A stretch of 11,754 nt of DNA, taken from VFZS01 sp964353255. Its GTDB lineage: Bacteria; Acidobacteriota; Terriglobia; Bryobacterales; Bryobacteraceae. Position 1 is the first letter of the stretch; every line of letters begins with the position of its first letter. The translations under genes were made by a program, and so were the position numbers. Positions 5,306-11,754 of the stretch are shown piece by piece. The notes below the pieces were generated by a model. That model was given only the letters and a program-made list of their open reading frames with translations, did no database searches and had not been told where the DNA came from. The DNA is taken from NCBI GenBank assembly GCA_964353255.1, contig CAYGVJ010000158.1:1-11754 (forward strand). Reading direction: 5' to 3'.

Positions 5306-5779
5306 ATGTTCTGCGACCGTTGTGGAACGCAATTGGCGGACACCCAGAGTTTTTGTCCAGCATGCGGCAAGGCGATGGGTCGAGTGCCCCTGATGCCCAC
5401 TCAAAGCCGCATTGCCGGTCACGTCCGCCTGCTTGGTATTCTCTGGCTGGCGGTTTCCGCCGTTCGGCTGATTCCGGGATTTGTCCTCCTGTCACTGTTC
5501 TCTCGGGGTTTCGGTCTCATGCCGCCGCATCTCCCACATTTCGTCTACGGGTTGCTTCAGTTCATTGGAGTCCTTCTCCTCGTGGAGGGGGCACTTGGCC
5601 TTGTGGCCGGTTGGGGCCTCCTGGAACGGCAGCCCTGGGCACGGATGCTGACTCTTATTCTGGGGTGCATCAATCTGATTAAAGTGCCCTTCGGGACGGC
5701 ACTGGGGATTTATACCTTGTGGGTCCTGCTGCCCGCCCAGTCCGAGGAGGACTACAGGCAGATCGCGCGGGCGGCGTAG
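5306..5779 (+). CDS. Zinc-ribbon membrane protein of unknown function
   Basis: This protein has 157 residues. The N-terminal zinc ribbon MFCDRCGT...FCPACGK (Cys3, Cys6, Cys17, Cys20) is followed by about three or four membrane segments (roughly 41-66, 79-105 and 112-143). A short charged tail ends SEEDYRQIARAA. Such zinc-ribbon plus membrane-domain proteins are widespread and uncharacterised; no catalytic motif is seen. The start is well supported by GGGGAGGTGAATC just before the ATG. It lies 55 bases after the VOC gene and may be co-transcribed with it. It converges with the amidohydrolase 24 bases away, with no obvious terminator between. Confidence 0.75.
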   Translation: MFCDRCGTQLADTQSFCPACGKAMGRVPLMPTQSRIAGHVRLLGILWLAVSAVRLIPGFVLLSLFSRGFGLMPPHLPHFVYGLLQFIGVLLLVEGALGLVAGWGLLERQPWARMLTLILGCINLIKVPFGTALGIYTLWVLLPAQSEEDYRQIARAA

Positions 5780-5803
5780 CGGAGCGCCAGCCTCCTGGGG
5801 CCT

Positions 5804-7264
5804 CTACCGAAGGGTGGGGCGCAGCGAGGACCGCACGCGCGCGGCCAACTCCTCGGCCTTGGCGAGCACCTGCCGGGAATCCAGCGTCAGCGCCTGGCGG
5901 TCGCGCACCAACAGGCGGCCGTTCACCATCACGTCGCGCACGTCGGAGGCCTTCGAGGCATAGACGATCTGCGAGTAGATGTTGTAGAGCGGCACGGTGT
6001 GGGGCGCGTCCAGGCTCAGGGTGATCAGGTCGGCGCGCTTGCCGGCTTCCAGAGACCCGATCTCCTTCTCCAGGCCCAGCGCCCGAGCGCCCAGCCGGGT
6101 GGCCATCTCGAGAGCCTGGGGCGCGGGGAGCGCCTGCGGGTCGCCGGTGGTCACCTTCTGGAGCTTGGCGGCCAGGTCCATCTCCTCGAACAGGTTCAAA
6201 TCGTTGTTGGAGCCGGCCGGGCCGTCGGTGCCGAGCCCTACGGTCAGCCCTGCGGCAAGCATCCGCGTAACCGGCGCCACGCCGCTGGCCAGCTTGGTGT
6301 TGCTTGAAGGGCAATGCGCTACGGCCACGCCCCGGGCCTTCAGGATCTTCAGGTCAGCGTCGTCCACCCAGACGGCGTGAGCGACCAGGGTCGGGCCGGC
6401 GAAGATCCCCCAGGCCTCCAGCAGCGCCACCGGACTCTTCTTCCACTTGGCTACGGTCTCGTCCCGCACGGGTCGCGTCTCGGCGAGGTGGGTCATCAGC
6501 GGAACGCCGTAGCGGTCCGCCAGCCGGCGACAGGCCCGGAGCGTCTCCTCGGTGTTTGTATAGTGCGCGTGCGGGGCCACCGCGGGCGTAATGAGCGGGT
6601 CGCCGCGGAATCGCTGGATGTATCGCTCGGTGAACTGGAGCGCCTCGACTGGGGTCTTGGCATCGGCCACCGGGAAGCCGATGATAGTCTCGCCCAGTAC
6701 TCCGCGCAGGCCGGCTTCCTTGGTGGCCTCGGCAACGATGTCCTCGAAGTAGTACATCTCGGCATAGGTCGTCGTGCCGCCCAGCATCATCTCCAGGCAG
6801 GCCAACCGCGTGCCCCAACGAACGTACTCCGGCGAGACGTTCCTGGCTTCGGCGGGGAAGATGTAGTTCTGGAGCCACTCCTGGAGGCGCATGTCGTCCG
6901 CCAGGCCCCGCATCAAGGTCATGGGCGCGTGCGTGTGGGTGTTGACCAGGCCGGGCAGAATAGCGGCGGCCGGCCGGTCCAGCCGCTGGCGGGCCTGGTA
7001 GCGGCCGTCGATCTCCTGGCGCGTGCCCACTGCCACGATCCGCTCGGCGCGCACGGCCACGGCGCCGCCTTCGATCACCCGCCGCGCCGCATCCATAGTG
7101 ACCACGTAGCGCGCGCTCCAGATCCAGTCCACCGGCTCGGCGGCGCCGGCGGCGAGAAAAACCGGGGACAGGCAGCACTGTCCCCAGACGGCGATTAGGA
7201 ATCTGCGCCATCGGGCGTGGGGACAGTGAAGCCTGTCCCCGGTTTTTCTAAAGAAACGACGCAT
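5804..7264 (-). CDS. mtaD: MTA/SAH deaminase-type amidohydrolase with unusual leader
   Basis: This is a metal-dependent amidohydrolase of the 5'-methylthioadenosine/S-adenosylhomocysteine deaminase (ATZ/TRZ) group, which deaminates adenine nucleosides to inosine-type products. Numbered from a TTG at 7267 (487 residues; the ATG at 7264 is residue 2), the metal and catalytic residues are His111 and His113 (HTHAP), His260 and Glu263 (HLAET), His297 (AHAVW) and Asp348 (LGTDGP). Their spacing fits the family. It is last in the nucleoside salvage cluster and overlaps the cdd end by 17 bases. Residues 7-38 are largely encoded by an inverted repeat (7156-7248). They give a basic then hydrophobic stretch (RRFLIAV...CCLSPVFLAAGAAEP) that could act as a signal peptide, odd for a usually cytoplasmic enzyme. 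GTG at 7132, just before the conserved core, is an alternative start without a clear ribosome site. Confidence 0.85.
   Translation of the reverse strand: MRRFFRKTGDRLHCPHARWRRFLIAVWGQCCLSPVFLAAGAAEPVDWIWSARYVVTMDAARRVIEGGAVAVRAERIVAVGTRQEIDGRYQARQRLDRPAAAILPGLVNTHTHAPMTLMRGLADDMRLQEWLQNYIFPAEARNVSPEYVRWGTRLACLEMMLGGTTTYAEMYYFEDIVAEATKEAGLRGVLGETIIGFPVADAKTPVEALQFTERYIQRFRGDPLITPAVAPHAHYTNTEETLRACRRLADRYGVPLMTHLAETRPVRDETVAKWKKSPVALLEAWGIFAGPTLVAHAVWVDDADLKILKARGVAVAHCPSSNTKLASGVAPVTRMLAAGLTVGLGTDGPAGSNNDLNLFEEMDLAAKLQKVTTGDPQALPAPQALEMATRLGARALGLEKEIGSLEAGKRADLITLSLDAPHTVPLYNIYSQIVYASKASDVRDVMVNGRLLVRDRQALTLDSRQVLAKAEELAARVRSSLRPTLR
7156..7248. repeat. Two-armed inverted repeat inside amidohydrolase leader (BIME-like)
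   Basis: The arms at 7156-7186 and 7218-7248 (31 bp each) match as inverted copies at 29/31 positions, with a 31-base spacer. Each arm is itself a hairpin (GGGGACAG, 6-base loop, CTGTCCCC) with GAAAAACC on its outer edge. Read outward, each stem is followed by GGTTTTTC and so resembles an intrinsic terminator, one per strand. The minus-strand one falls inside the amidohydrolase frame. The element spans exactly from the last base of the cdd stop to the leader of the next gene. Confidence 0.85.
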
Positions 7265-7631
7265 CAAAAGGCCTCGGCAGCAAATCTTTCAGGCGGAAAC
7301 GCTCGGTGCGGCCCTGGAGGTTGACCAGGATTACCTCGACATCTCCGCAAAATTCCCACAGTATCTGGCGGCAGGCCCCGCAGGGAGGCGTCAACACCTC
7401 GGTGTCGGCGGCGACGGCCACGCGGCGGAAGCGGCGCGCACCTTCCGAGACGCCCTTGAAGACGGCCACGCGCTCGGCGCATACCGTCAGCCCGTAAGTG
7501 GCGTTCTCGACGTTGCAGCCGGTGTGAATCCGCCCCGAGTCGTCCTCGACGGCGGCGCCTACCTTGAACTTCGAGAAGGGCGCGTGGGCGTTTTCCCGCG
7601 CGCGCAGCGCCGCTTCAAGCAAGGCGTCCAT
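7248..7631 (-). CDS. cdd: Cytidine deaminase
   Basis: This enzyme deaminates cytidine and deoxycytidine to uridine and deoxyuridine. Its 127 residues are the usual size of a homotetrameric single-domain enzyme. Zinc and catalytic motifs are complete: HTGCNVENATYG (36-47, substrate binding), TVCAERVA (Cys51 ligand, Glu53 proton shuttle) and PPCGACRQ (Cys84, Cys87 ligands). Its ATG directly abuts the TGA predicted for the purine nucleoside phosphorylase, and its own end overlaps the amidohydrolase start, so all three are probably translated from one message. Its product uridine is a substrate for the phosphorylase at 9760-11064. Confidence 0.95.
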   Translation of the reverse strand: MDALLEAALRARENAHAPFSKFKVGAAVEDDSGRIHTGCNVENATYGLTVCAERVAVFKGVSEGARRFRRVAVAADTEVLTPPCGACRQILWEFCGDVEVILVNLQGRTERFRLKDLLPRPFDASFL

Positions 7632-8462
7632 TCAAACCCCCNNNNNNNNNNCCCCCAGCCTGGGCAGCAGGGCTTTCAGGAACCTGGCCAGCGTGTCCCG
7701 AACCATCTCCCCAGCTTCGAGCACCTCTTGGTGGCTCAGCTTCTGAGGCAGGATCCCGGCCGCCATGTTGGTCACGCAGGAGATGCCCAGCACCTCCAGG
7801 CCCATGTGGTTGGCGGCTGTCGCTTCCGCCACCGTGGACATGCCCGCCAGGTCGGCGCCGATGGTCCTCAAGAAGCGGATCTCGGCCGGTGTCTCGAAGC
7901 AGGGCCCCAGCATGGCGGCGTAGACCCCCTCGGCCAGCTCGATACCCAGCTCAGCGCCCACCTGCCGGGCGATGCCTCGCAGCCGCGCCGAGTAGGCCTC
8001 CGTCATGTCCGGGAAACGCGGCCCCAGCGTGTCATCGTTGGGCCCAACCAGCGGGTTCGAGCCTTGCAGGTTGATGTGGTCCGAGATCAGCACCAGGCTT
8101 CCGCGCCGGAACGCCAGCTTGATGCCCCCAGCCGCACAGGTCAACACCAGCACCCTGACTCCCAGCCGGCCCAGCACCCGCACGCCGAAGACCGCCTGGG
8201 CGGGAGTGTATCCCTCATAGAGGTGGACCCGCCCGGACAGCACCGCCACCTGGATCCCCTCCAGCGTCCCGAAGACCAACCCGCCCGCGTGGCCCACCGA
8301 GGTCGGCTGCGGCCAGCCGGGGATCTCCGCGTAAGGAATAACGAGACGGTCATCCAGCTCGCCCGCGAACGCCCCCAGCCCGCTGCCCAAGACTACCCCG
8401 ACGCGCGGCTGCCGCCGGGCGCGCGCCTCCAGGAAGCGTGTGGCTTCTTCGATGTCCTTCAC
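7632..8462 (-). CDS. punA: Purine nucleoside phosphorylase, trimeric (PNP-I low-mass) class
   Basis: This enzyme phosphorolyses inosine and guanosine type nucleosides to base and (deoxy)ribose-1-phosphate. The GTG at 8462 is chosen because it overlaps the nupC stop as GTGA and the conserved fold starts soon after; a longer frame to 8621 is antisense-like read-through of nupC. Residues match the human-type enzyme: Ser27 (LGSGLG), His58 (VGHAG), Arg78/His80/Tyr82 (GRVHLYEGY) for phosphate; Glu194 (ETPAE), Met208 (GMSTV) and Asn232 (VTNMA) for nucleoside. Asn232 favours 6-oxopurines. The last residues lie across the N gap, so the C-terminus and the exact stop (TGA at 7632-7634 if the gap is truly 10 bases) are uncertain. 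Confidence 0.9.
   Translation of the reverse strand: MKDIEEATRFLEARARRQPRVGVVLGSGLGAFAGELDDRLVIPYAEIPGWPQPTSVGHAGGLVFGTLEGIQVAVLSGRVHLYEGYTPAQAVFGVRVLGRLGVRVLVLTCAAGGIKLAFRRGSLVLISDHINLQGSNPLVGPNDDTLGPRFPDMTEAYSARLRGIARQVGAELGIELAEGVYAAMLGPCFETPAEIRFLRTIGADLAGMSTVAEATAANHMGLEVLGISCVTNMAAGILPQKLSHQEVLEAGEMVRDTLARFLKALLPRLGXXXXGV
7642..7651. other. Assembly gap (10 N) flanked by G5/C5 runs
   Basis: Ten undefined bases are flanked on each side by five C (+ strand). The gap falls in the last codons of the purine nucleoside phosphorylase. The matching homopolymers suggest contig ends that overlap or a poly-G stretch that failed to assemble; the true gap length is unknown. Confidence 0.95.
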
Positions 8463-9682
8463 AGCAGCATCCCCGCGATGCAGGCCGACATGAAGTTGGC
8501 CATCGTTCCCGCCGCGACCGCGCGCAGACCTAGCCGCGCCAGGTCGCTCTTGCGGTCCGGCGCCAGCGCCCCTATGCCGCCGATCTGGATGGCGATCGAG
8601 CTGAAGTTGGCGAAACCGCACAAGGCGTAGGTGGCGATCACAAAGGAACGCGGGTCAAGCTGGCCCCGGATCGGTCCCAGTTGCAGGAAGGCCACGAACT
8701 CGTTGAGCACCAGCCGCGTGCCCAGCAGGTTGCCGATCGTGGTGGCGTCCTTCCAGCTCACTCCCATCAGCCAAGCCACCGGGGCGAACAGGATCCCGAA
8801 GATGCGCTCCAGCGACTGGGGCACCCAGCCGAAGCCCGGCCAGGAATGTGCCCATCCCAGAGTCCCGTTGACCAGGGCGATCAGCGCCAGAAAGGCGATC
8901 AGCATGGCAGCGATGTTGAGCGCCAGGTGCAGCCCATCGCCGGCGCCCCGCGCCGCCGCGTCGATGATGTTGACTCCGGGGCGCTCGACTTTGACCTTGA
9001 CCGCGCCCGCCGTCTCCGGCTTCTCGGTCTCCGGGATGAGGATCTTGGCCAGCATGATGGTGGCCGGCGCCGTCATGATCACCGCCGTCAGCAGGTGCTT
9101 AATGTCCACCTGCGCGATCTTGACGTAGGCCGCCATGACCGCCCCGGAGACGTGGGCCATCCCGCTGGTCATGACGGTAAACAGCTCCGATCGCGTCAGC
9201 CGGGGCAGGAACGGGCGGATGGTCAGCGGCGCTTCGGTCTGGCCCATGAAGATGCTGGCCGCGACGTTAGTGGACTCGGCGCCGCTGGCGCCCATGACCC
9301 GCTGCATCACGATGGCCATGCCGCGGATCACCACCTGCATCACCCCCAGGTAGTAGAGGACGGAGAAAAGCGAAGCGATAAAAATGACGATGGGCAGGAC
9401 CTGAAACGCAAACACTACGCCCAAAGCCCCGCTCTTGGCGCCCAGCGGTCCGAAGACGAACTGGCTGCCCGCCTCGGCGTATTCGAGCAGGGCATTGACG
9501 ACGCGGCTGGCGGCCTCAAACAGCAGCCCGAAGGGGGTCTTCAGCACCAGGAAGGCGAAGGCGAACTGGAGTCCCAATCCCCAGGCGAGCAGGCTGAAGC
9601 GGATGGCGCGGCGGTTGGAGGAGAACAGAACGGCCGCGGCCAGAATCGCCGCCAGCCCCAGAAAGCCGGTGAAGCGCTCCAT
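8459..9682 (-). CDS. nupC: NupC-type concentrative nucleoside transporter (CNT family)
   Basis: This 407-residue inner-membrane protein takes up nucleosides by proton or sodium symport. The N-terminal start MERFTGFLGLAAILAAAVLFSSNRR is typical. Signature motifs are ESTNVAASIFMGQTEAPLTI (nucleoside and ion site), LNEFVAF, and ALCGFANFSSIAIQIGGIGAL near the C-terminus. Membrane segments are spread throughout. It supplies substrate to the enzymes encoded beside it. Its stop overlaps the start of the purine nucleoside phosphorylase by four bases, which suggests coupled translation. No Shine-Dalgarno sequence precedes the ATG; instead a hairpin arm ends one base before it. Confidence 0.95.
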   Translation of the reverse strand: MERFTGFLGLAAILAAAVLFSSNRRAIRFSLLAWGLGLQFAFAFLVLKTPFGLLFEAASRVVNALLEYAEAGSQFVFGPLGAKSGALGVVFAFQVLPIVIFIASLFSVLYYLGVMQVVIRGMAIVMQRVMGASGAESTNVAASIFMGQTEAPLTIRPFLPRLTRSELFTVMTSGMAHVSGAVMAAYVKIAQVDIKHLLTAVIMTAPATIMLAKILIPETEKPETAGAVKVKVERPGVNIIDAAARGAGDGLHLALNIAAMLIAFLALIALVNGTLGWAHSWPGFGWVPQSLERIFGILFAPVAWLMGVSWKDATTIGNLLGTRLVLNEFVAFLQLGPIRGQLDPRSFVIATYALCGFANFSSIAIQIGGIGALAPDRKSDLARLGLRAVAAGTMANFMSACIAGMLL

Positions 9683-9683
9683 A

Positions 9684-9714
9684 GGGGGTCACTAGCCCGT
9701 GGGATAAGACCCCC
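9684..9714 (-). promoter_or_regulatory. Hairpin abutting the nupC start codon
   Basis: On the minus strand GGGGGTC (9714-9708) pairs with GACCCCC (9690-9684), a 7-bp stem with a 17-base loop, one base from the nupC ATG. It would shield the initiation region or mark an attenuator or processing site. The gap to the upstream phosphorylase is 77 bases, much wider than other junctions downstream. The role is inferred. Confidence 0.4.
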
Positions 9715-9759
9715 GTCTTGTCGCGCGGGCAAGCCGGGAGGCATACCCTACCGGCACGA

Positions 9760-11064
9760 TTAGCCTACCACCTCCAGGATCAGCTCGCGCTCCTCGGGCG
9801 GGTGGGCAGAAATCCGGAAGGCATCCTCAACGAGCTGGGCGGCCTCGTCCACGCCATCCTCTTTGGTGTAGTAGAGCCGGCACAGCACGGCGCCGGCCTC
9901 CACCTTGTGGCCCACCTTCACCTCGAGAATGACGCCCACGGCCGGGTCGATCTGGTCCTCCTTGGTGTTGCGGCCGGCGCCCATCATGGCCGAGGCCCTG
10001 CCGATGTCGCCGGCGTCGATGGCAGTGACGAAACCGGCGCGCGGGGAAGCGACTTCCCGGGCTCCGCTGGCATTGGGCAAGAGATCGAAGCGGTCCAGCA
10101 CCAGCGAATTGCCGCCCTGCGCCTCGATGACATCCTTGAACTTGCGGTAGGCGGAACCGTCCAGCAAGCGACGCTGGGCCCGGTCGCGCGCCTCCTCGAT
10201 GGTCTCGGTGATCCGGCCCAGGTGAATCATGCGCGCCGCCAGCTCCAGCGACAACCGGGTCAAGTCGGGTGGCCCCGCCCCCTGCAAGGTCTGCGATACC
10301 TCCATCACCTCCAGGGCGTTGCCCACGGCGAAGCCCAGCGGCTGATTCATGTCGGTGATCAGCGCCTGCACGCGCTTGTCCATGCGCCGCCCGATCGCCA
10401 CCATGGCCTGAGCCAGCCGCCGGGCGTCCACCTGCCGCTTCATGAAGGCTCCGCTGCCTACTTTGACGTCCAGCACTAGTGCGTCCAGGCCCGCCGCCAG
10501 CTTCTTGGACATGATCGAGGAGGCGATCAGGGGGATCGATTCCACGGTGGCGGTAGCATCGCGCAGCCCGTACAGCTTCCCGTCGGCGGGGGCGATCTCC
10601 GGAGTCTGGCCGATGAAGCACAGCCGGTGCATGGCCAGCCGCTCGCGGAACTCATCCAACGTCAGGTTGGTGCGGAAGCCGGGAATGGATTCCAGCTTGT
10701 CCAGCGTCCCTCCCGTGTGGCCCAGCGAGCGCCCGGAGATCATCGGCACCACCGCCCCGGCCGCCGCGGCCAGCGGCGCGGCGATCAAGCTGGTCTTGTC
10801 GCCGACGCCGCCGGTGGAGTGCTTGTCCACCTTCAGGCCGGGGATGGCTGAGAGGTCCAGGGTCTCCCCTGACCGCACCATGCACTCGGTCAGAGCGCCG
10901 AGTTCGCGCTCCGTCATCCCCGAGTAGTACACCGCCATCAGGAAGGCCGACATCTGGTAGTCGGGAATCTCCCCACAGCAGTAGCCTTCAACGAGGAACG
11001 CGATCTCCTCCGGGCTGAGTTCTTCGCCGTCGCGCTTGCGGTGGATCAGATCAACAGTTCTCAT
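9760..11064 (-). CDS. pdp: Pyrimidine-nucleoside (thymidine/uridine) phosphorylase
   Basis: This enzyme cleaves thymidine, deoxyuridine and uridine with phosphate to base and (deoxy)ribose-1-phosphate. At 434 residues it is the standard length of the Pdp/DeoA family. Phosphate-binding KHSTGGVGDKTSL (81-93) and the family signature SGRSLGHTGGTLDKLE (110-125) are intact. The pyrimidine-contact residues Arg168 (LYGLRDA), Ser183 and Lys187 (SSIMSKK) are present. Whether it is thymidine-specific (DeoA) or broad (Pdp) cannot be settled from sequence alone; the CDA and uridine context favours broad use. It lies 97 bases after the phosphatase gene, the widest gap in the cluster, so a promoter may lie there, though no clear one is seen. 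Confidence 0.93.
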   Translation of the reverse strand: MRTVDLIHRKRDGEELSPEEIAFLVEGYCCGEIPDYQMSAFLMAVYYSGMTERELGALTECMVRSGETLDLSAIPGLKVDKHSTGGVGDKTSLIAAPLAAAAGAVVPMISGRSLGHTGGTLDKLESIPGFRTNLTLDEFRERLAMHRLCFIGQTPEIAPADGKLYGLRDATATVESIPLIASSIMSKKLAAGLDALVLDVKVGSGAFMKRQVDARRLAQAMVAIGRRMDKRVQALITDMNQPLGFAVGNALEVMEVSQTLQGAGPPDLTRLSLELAARMIHLGRITETIEEARDRAQRRLLDGSAYRKFKDVIEAQGGNSLVLDRFDLLPNASGAREVASPRAGFVTAIDAGDIGRASAMMGAGRNTKEDQIDPAVGVILEVKVGHKVEAGAVLCRLYYTKEDGVDEAAQLVEDAFRISAHPPEERELILEVVG

Positions 11065-11161
11065 GTTCGCCTGGATGCCGCCGAAGCTACTATCTTACAG
11101 GATCGGGGGTAACGCTTTCCGATGTAATTCCAACGGCTTGCCGCAGGGTTGCCAGGCCCGC

Positions 11162-11754
11162 CTAGCTGGCGGCGCCGATTTCGGGCAGGGGAATGCGGTA
11201 ACGGCCCGCGAAAACCTCCCCGAACAAGCCCAGTATCTCCTGATGAATCAAGCCGTTATCAACTAGCAGATGCGGTCCGGCGACACGCGCCGGCCCCCCC
11301 CTCATGTCCGATACCTTCCCGCCGGCCTCCCCCACCAGCAGCATTCCGGCGGCCTGGTCCCAGGGGTTCAGGCCGAACTCCCAGAAACCCTCCAGCCGGC
11401 CACAGGCCACATAGGCCAGATCCAGGGCGGCCGAGCCGGCCCGGCGTACGCCGTGGGTGAACATGGCCAACTGGTAGTAGAAGTGGACATTTACGTTGAG
11501 GTGACGCTTTCGGCTGGGGAACCCCGTGGCCAGCAGGGCGTCCCCCAGCCGCGCGGCTTTCGAGACCCGGATGCGGCGGCTGTTGAGGTAGGCCCCCGAG
11601 CCGCGCTCGGCCGTGAACATCTCGCTGCGCAAGGGGTCGAAAGTGACCCCGGCGATCAGTTCTCCGGCCTGTTCCAGCGCCAGCGTGACGCTGAAAGCCG
11701 GGAAGCCGTGGGCGAAGTTGGTGGTGCCGTCCAGCGGATCCACGTACCAGCGGT
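11162..11754 (-). CDS. Inositol monophosphatase family protein, 5'-partial
   Basis: The frame is open to the window edge, so the N-terminus is missing; a GTG at 11743 is internal (the Val of WYVDPLDGTTNF). Mg-dependent phosphatase motifs are present: DPLDGTTNFAHG (metal site) and LNPWDQAAGMLLVGEAGG near the C-terminus. The family includes SuhB/inositol-1-phosphatases, histidinol-phosphatases and PAP phosphatases; the WxVDPLDGTTNF and GxPxFSVTLAL pattern fits SuhB-like members best. It is transcribed in the same direction as the nucleoside cluster and directly upstream of it, but its role there is unclear. It has a TAG stop. Confidence 0.88.
   Translation of the reverse strand, partial: RWYVDPLDGTTNFAHGFPAFSVTLALEQAGELIAGVTFDPLRSEMFTAERGSGAYLNSRRIRVSKAARLGDALLATGFPSRKRHLNVNVHFYYQLAMFTHGVRRAGSAALDLAYVACGRLEGFWEFGLNPWDQAAGMLLVGEAGGKVSDMRGGPARVAGPHLLVDNGLIHQEILGLFGEVFAGRYRIPLPEIGAAS

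Noticed and set aside
5679..6314. Minus-strand 211-codon frame and several long plus-strand frames over 5700-11000
   Set aside because: These are GC-rich shadow frames of the amidohydrolase, phosphorylase and transporter genes, with biased composition and no domains.
8459..8621. Upstream extension of the purine nucleoside phosphorylase to 8621
   Set aside because: The extension lies within the coding end of nupC in another frame and is Arg-rich nonsense; GTG 8462 fits the family start and the GTGA overlap.
1..11754. tRNA or rRNA genes, insertion sequence transposases
   Set aside because: None could be recognised by eye on either strand; the only mobile-type signals are the palindromes and the nrdJ-tail copies.

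Overview
The window is GC-rich bacterial chromosome, most likely from an Acidobacteriota-type genome. That is inferred from an adenosylcobalamin-dependent ribonucleotide reductase, abundant REP-like palindromes and many eroded toxin-antitoxin genes; no marker gene settles it. A 10-base N run at 7642-7651 shows that it is a draft scaffold, probably metagenome-derived.

Layout. (1) 2-2338, + strand: most of nrdJ (class II RNR), cut off at its 5' end by the window edge. (2) 2339-4827: an unusual accretion zone. Three extra, progressively decayed copies of the nrdJ 3' end (tail with the CxxC...C..C..C motif) lie in direct orientation at 3184-3400, 3822-3964 and 4732-4813. They separate three short cargo segments: a membrane methyltransferase (2574-3122, -), a YefM-like antitoxin with a YoeB toxin remnant (3483-3772, -), and a ribbon-helix-helix antitoxin with a PIN toxin broken by a deletion (4159-4723, +). 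Both antitoxins look intact and both toxins have lost a block near their N-terminus. (3) 4828-5779, +: a small VOC/glyoxalase-fold protein and a zinc-ribbon membrane protein. (4) 5804-11754, - strand: a nucleoside salvage cluster transcribed toward the nrdJ side. In transcription order it is inositol-monophosphatase family (partial), pyrimidine-nucleoside phosphorylase, NupC-type nucleoside transporter, purine nucleoside phosphorylase, cytidine deaminase, and an MTA/SAH deaminase-type amidohydrolase. The last four are packed with overlaps or no gap, apart from the sequencing gap.

How it works together. The minus-strand cluster imports nucleosides (NupC), deaminates cytidine and adenosine-type nucleosides (Cdd, MtaD-like) and phosphorolyses them (Pdp, PunA), feeding bases and (deoxy)ribose-1-phosphate to metabolism. 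The convergent nrdJ makes deoxynucleotides de novo, so the two sides are linked by theme.

Most interesting observation. The nrdJ 3' end behaves like an integration or recombination hotspot that regenerates its own end. The nearest displaced copy differs from the present end almost only at synonymous third positions. It therefore diverged while under coding selection, as expected if successive incoming segments each brought a replacement nrdJ tail and pushed the older one downstream. No recombinase is visible in the window. A second oddity is a two-armed inverted repeat (7156-7248) that is translated as the N-terminal leader of the amidohydrolase and carries a terminator-like stem inside the reading frame.
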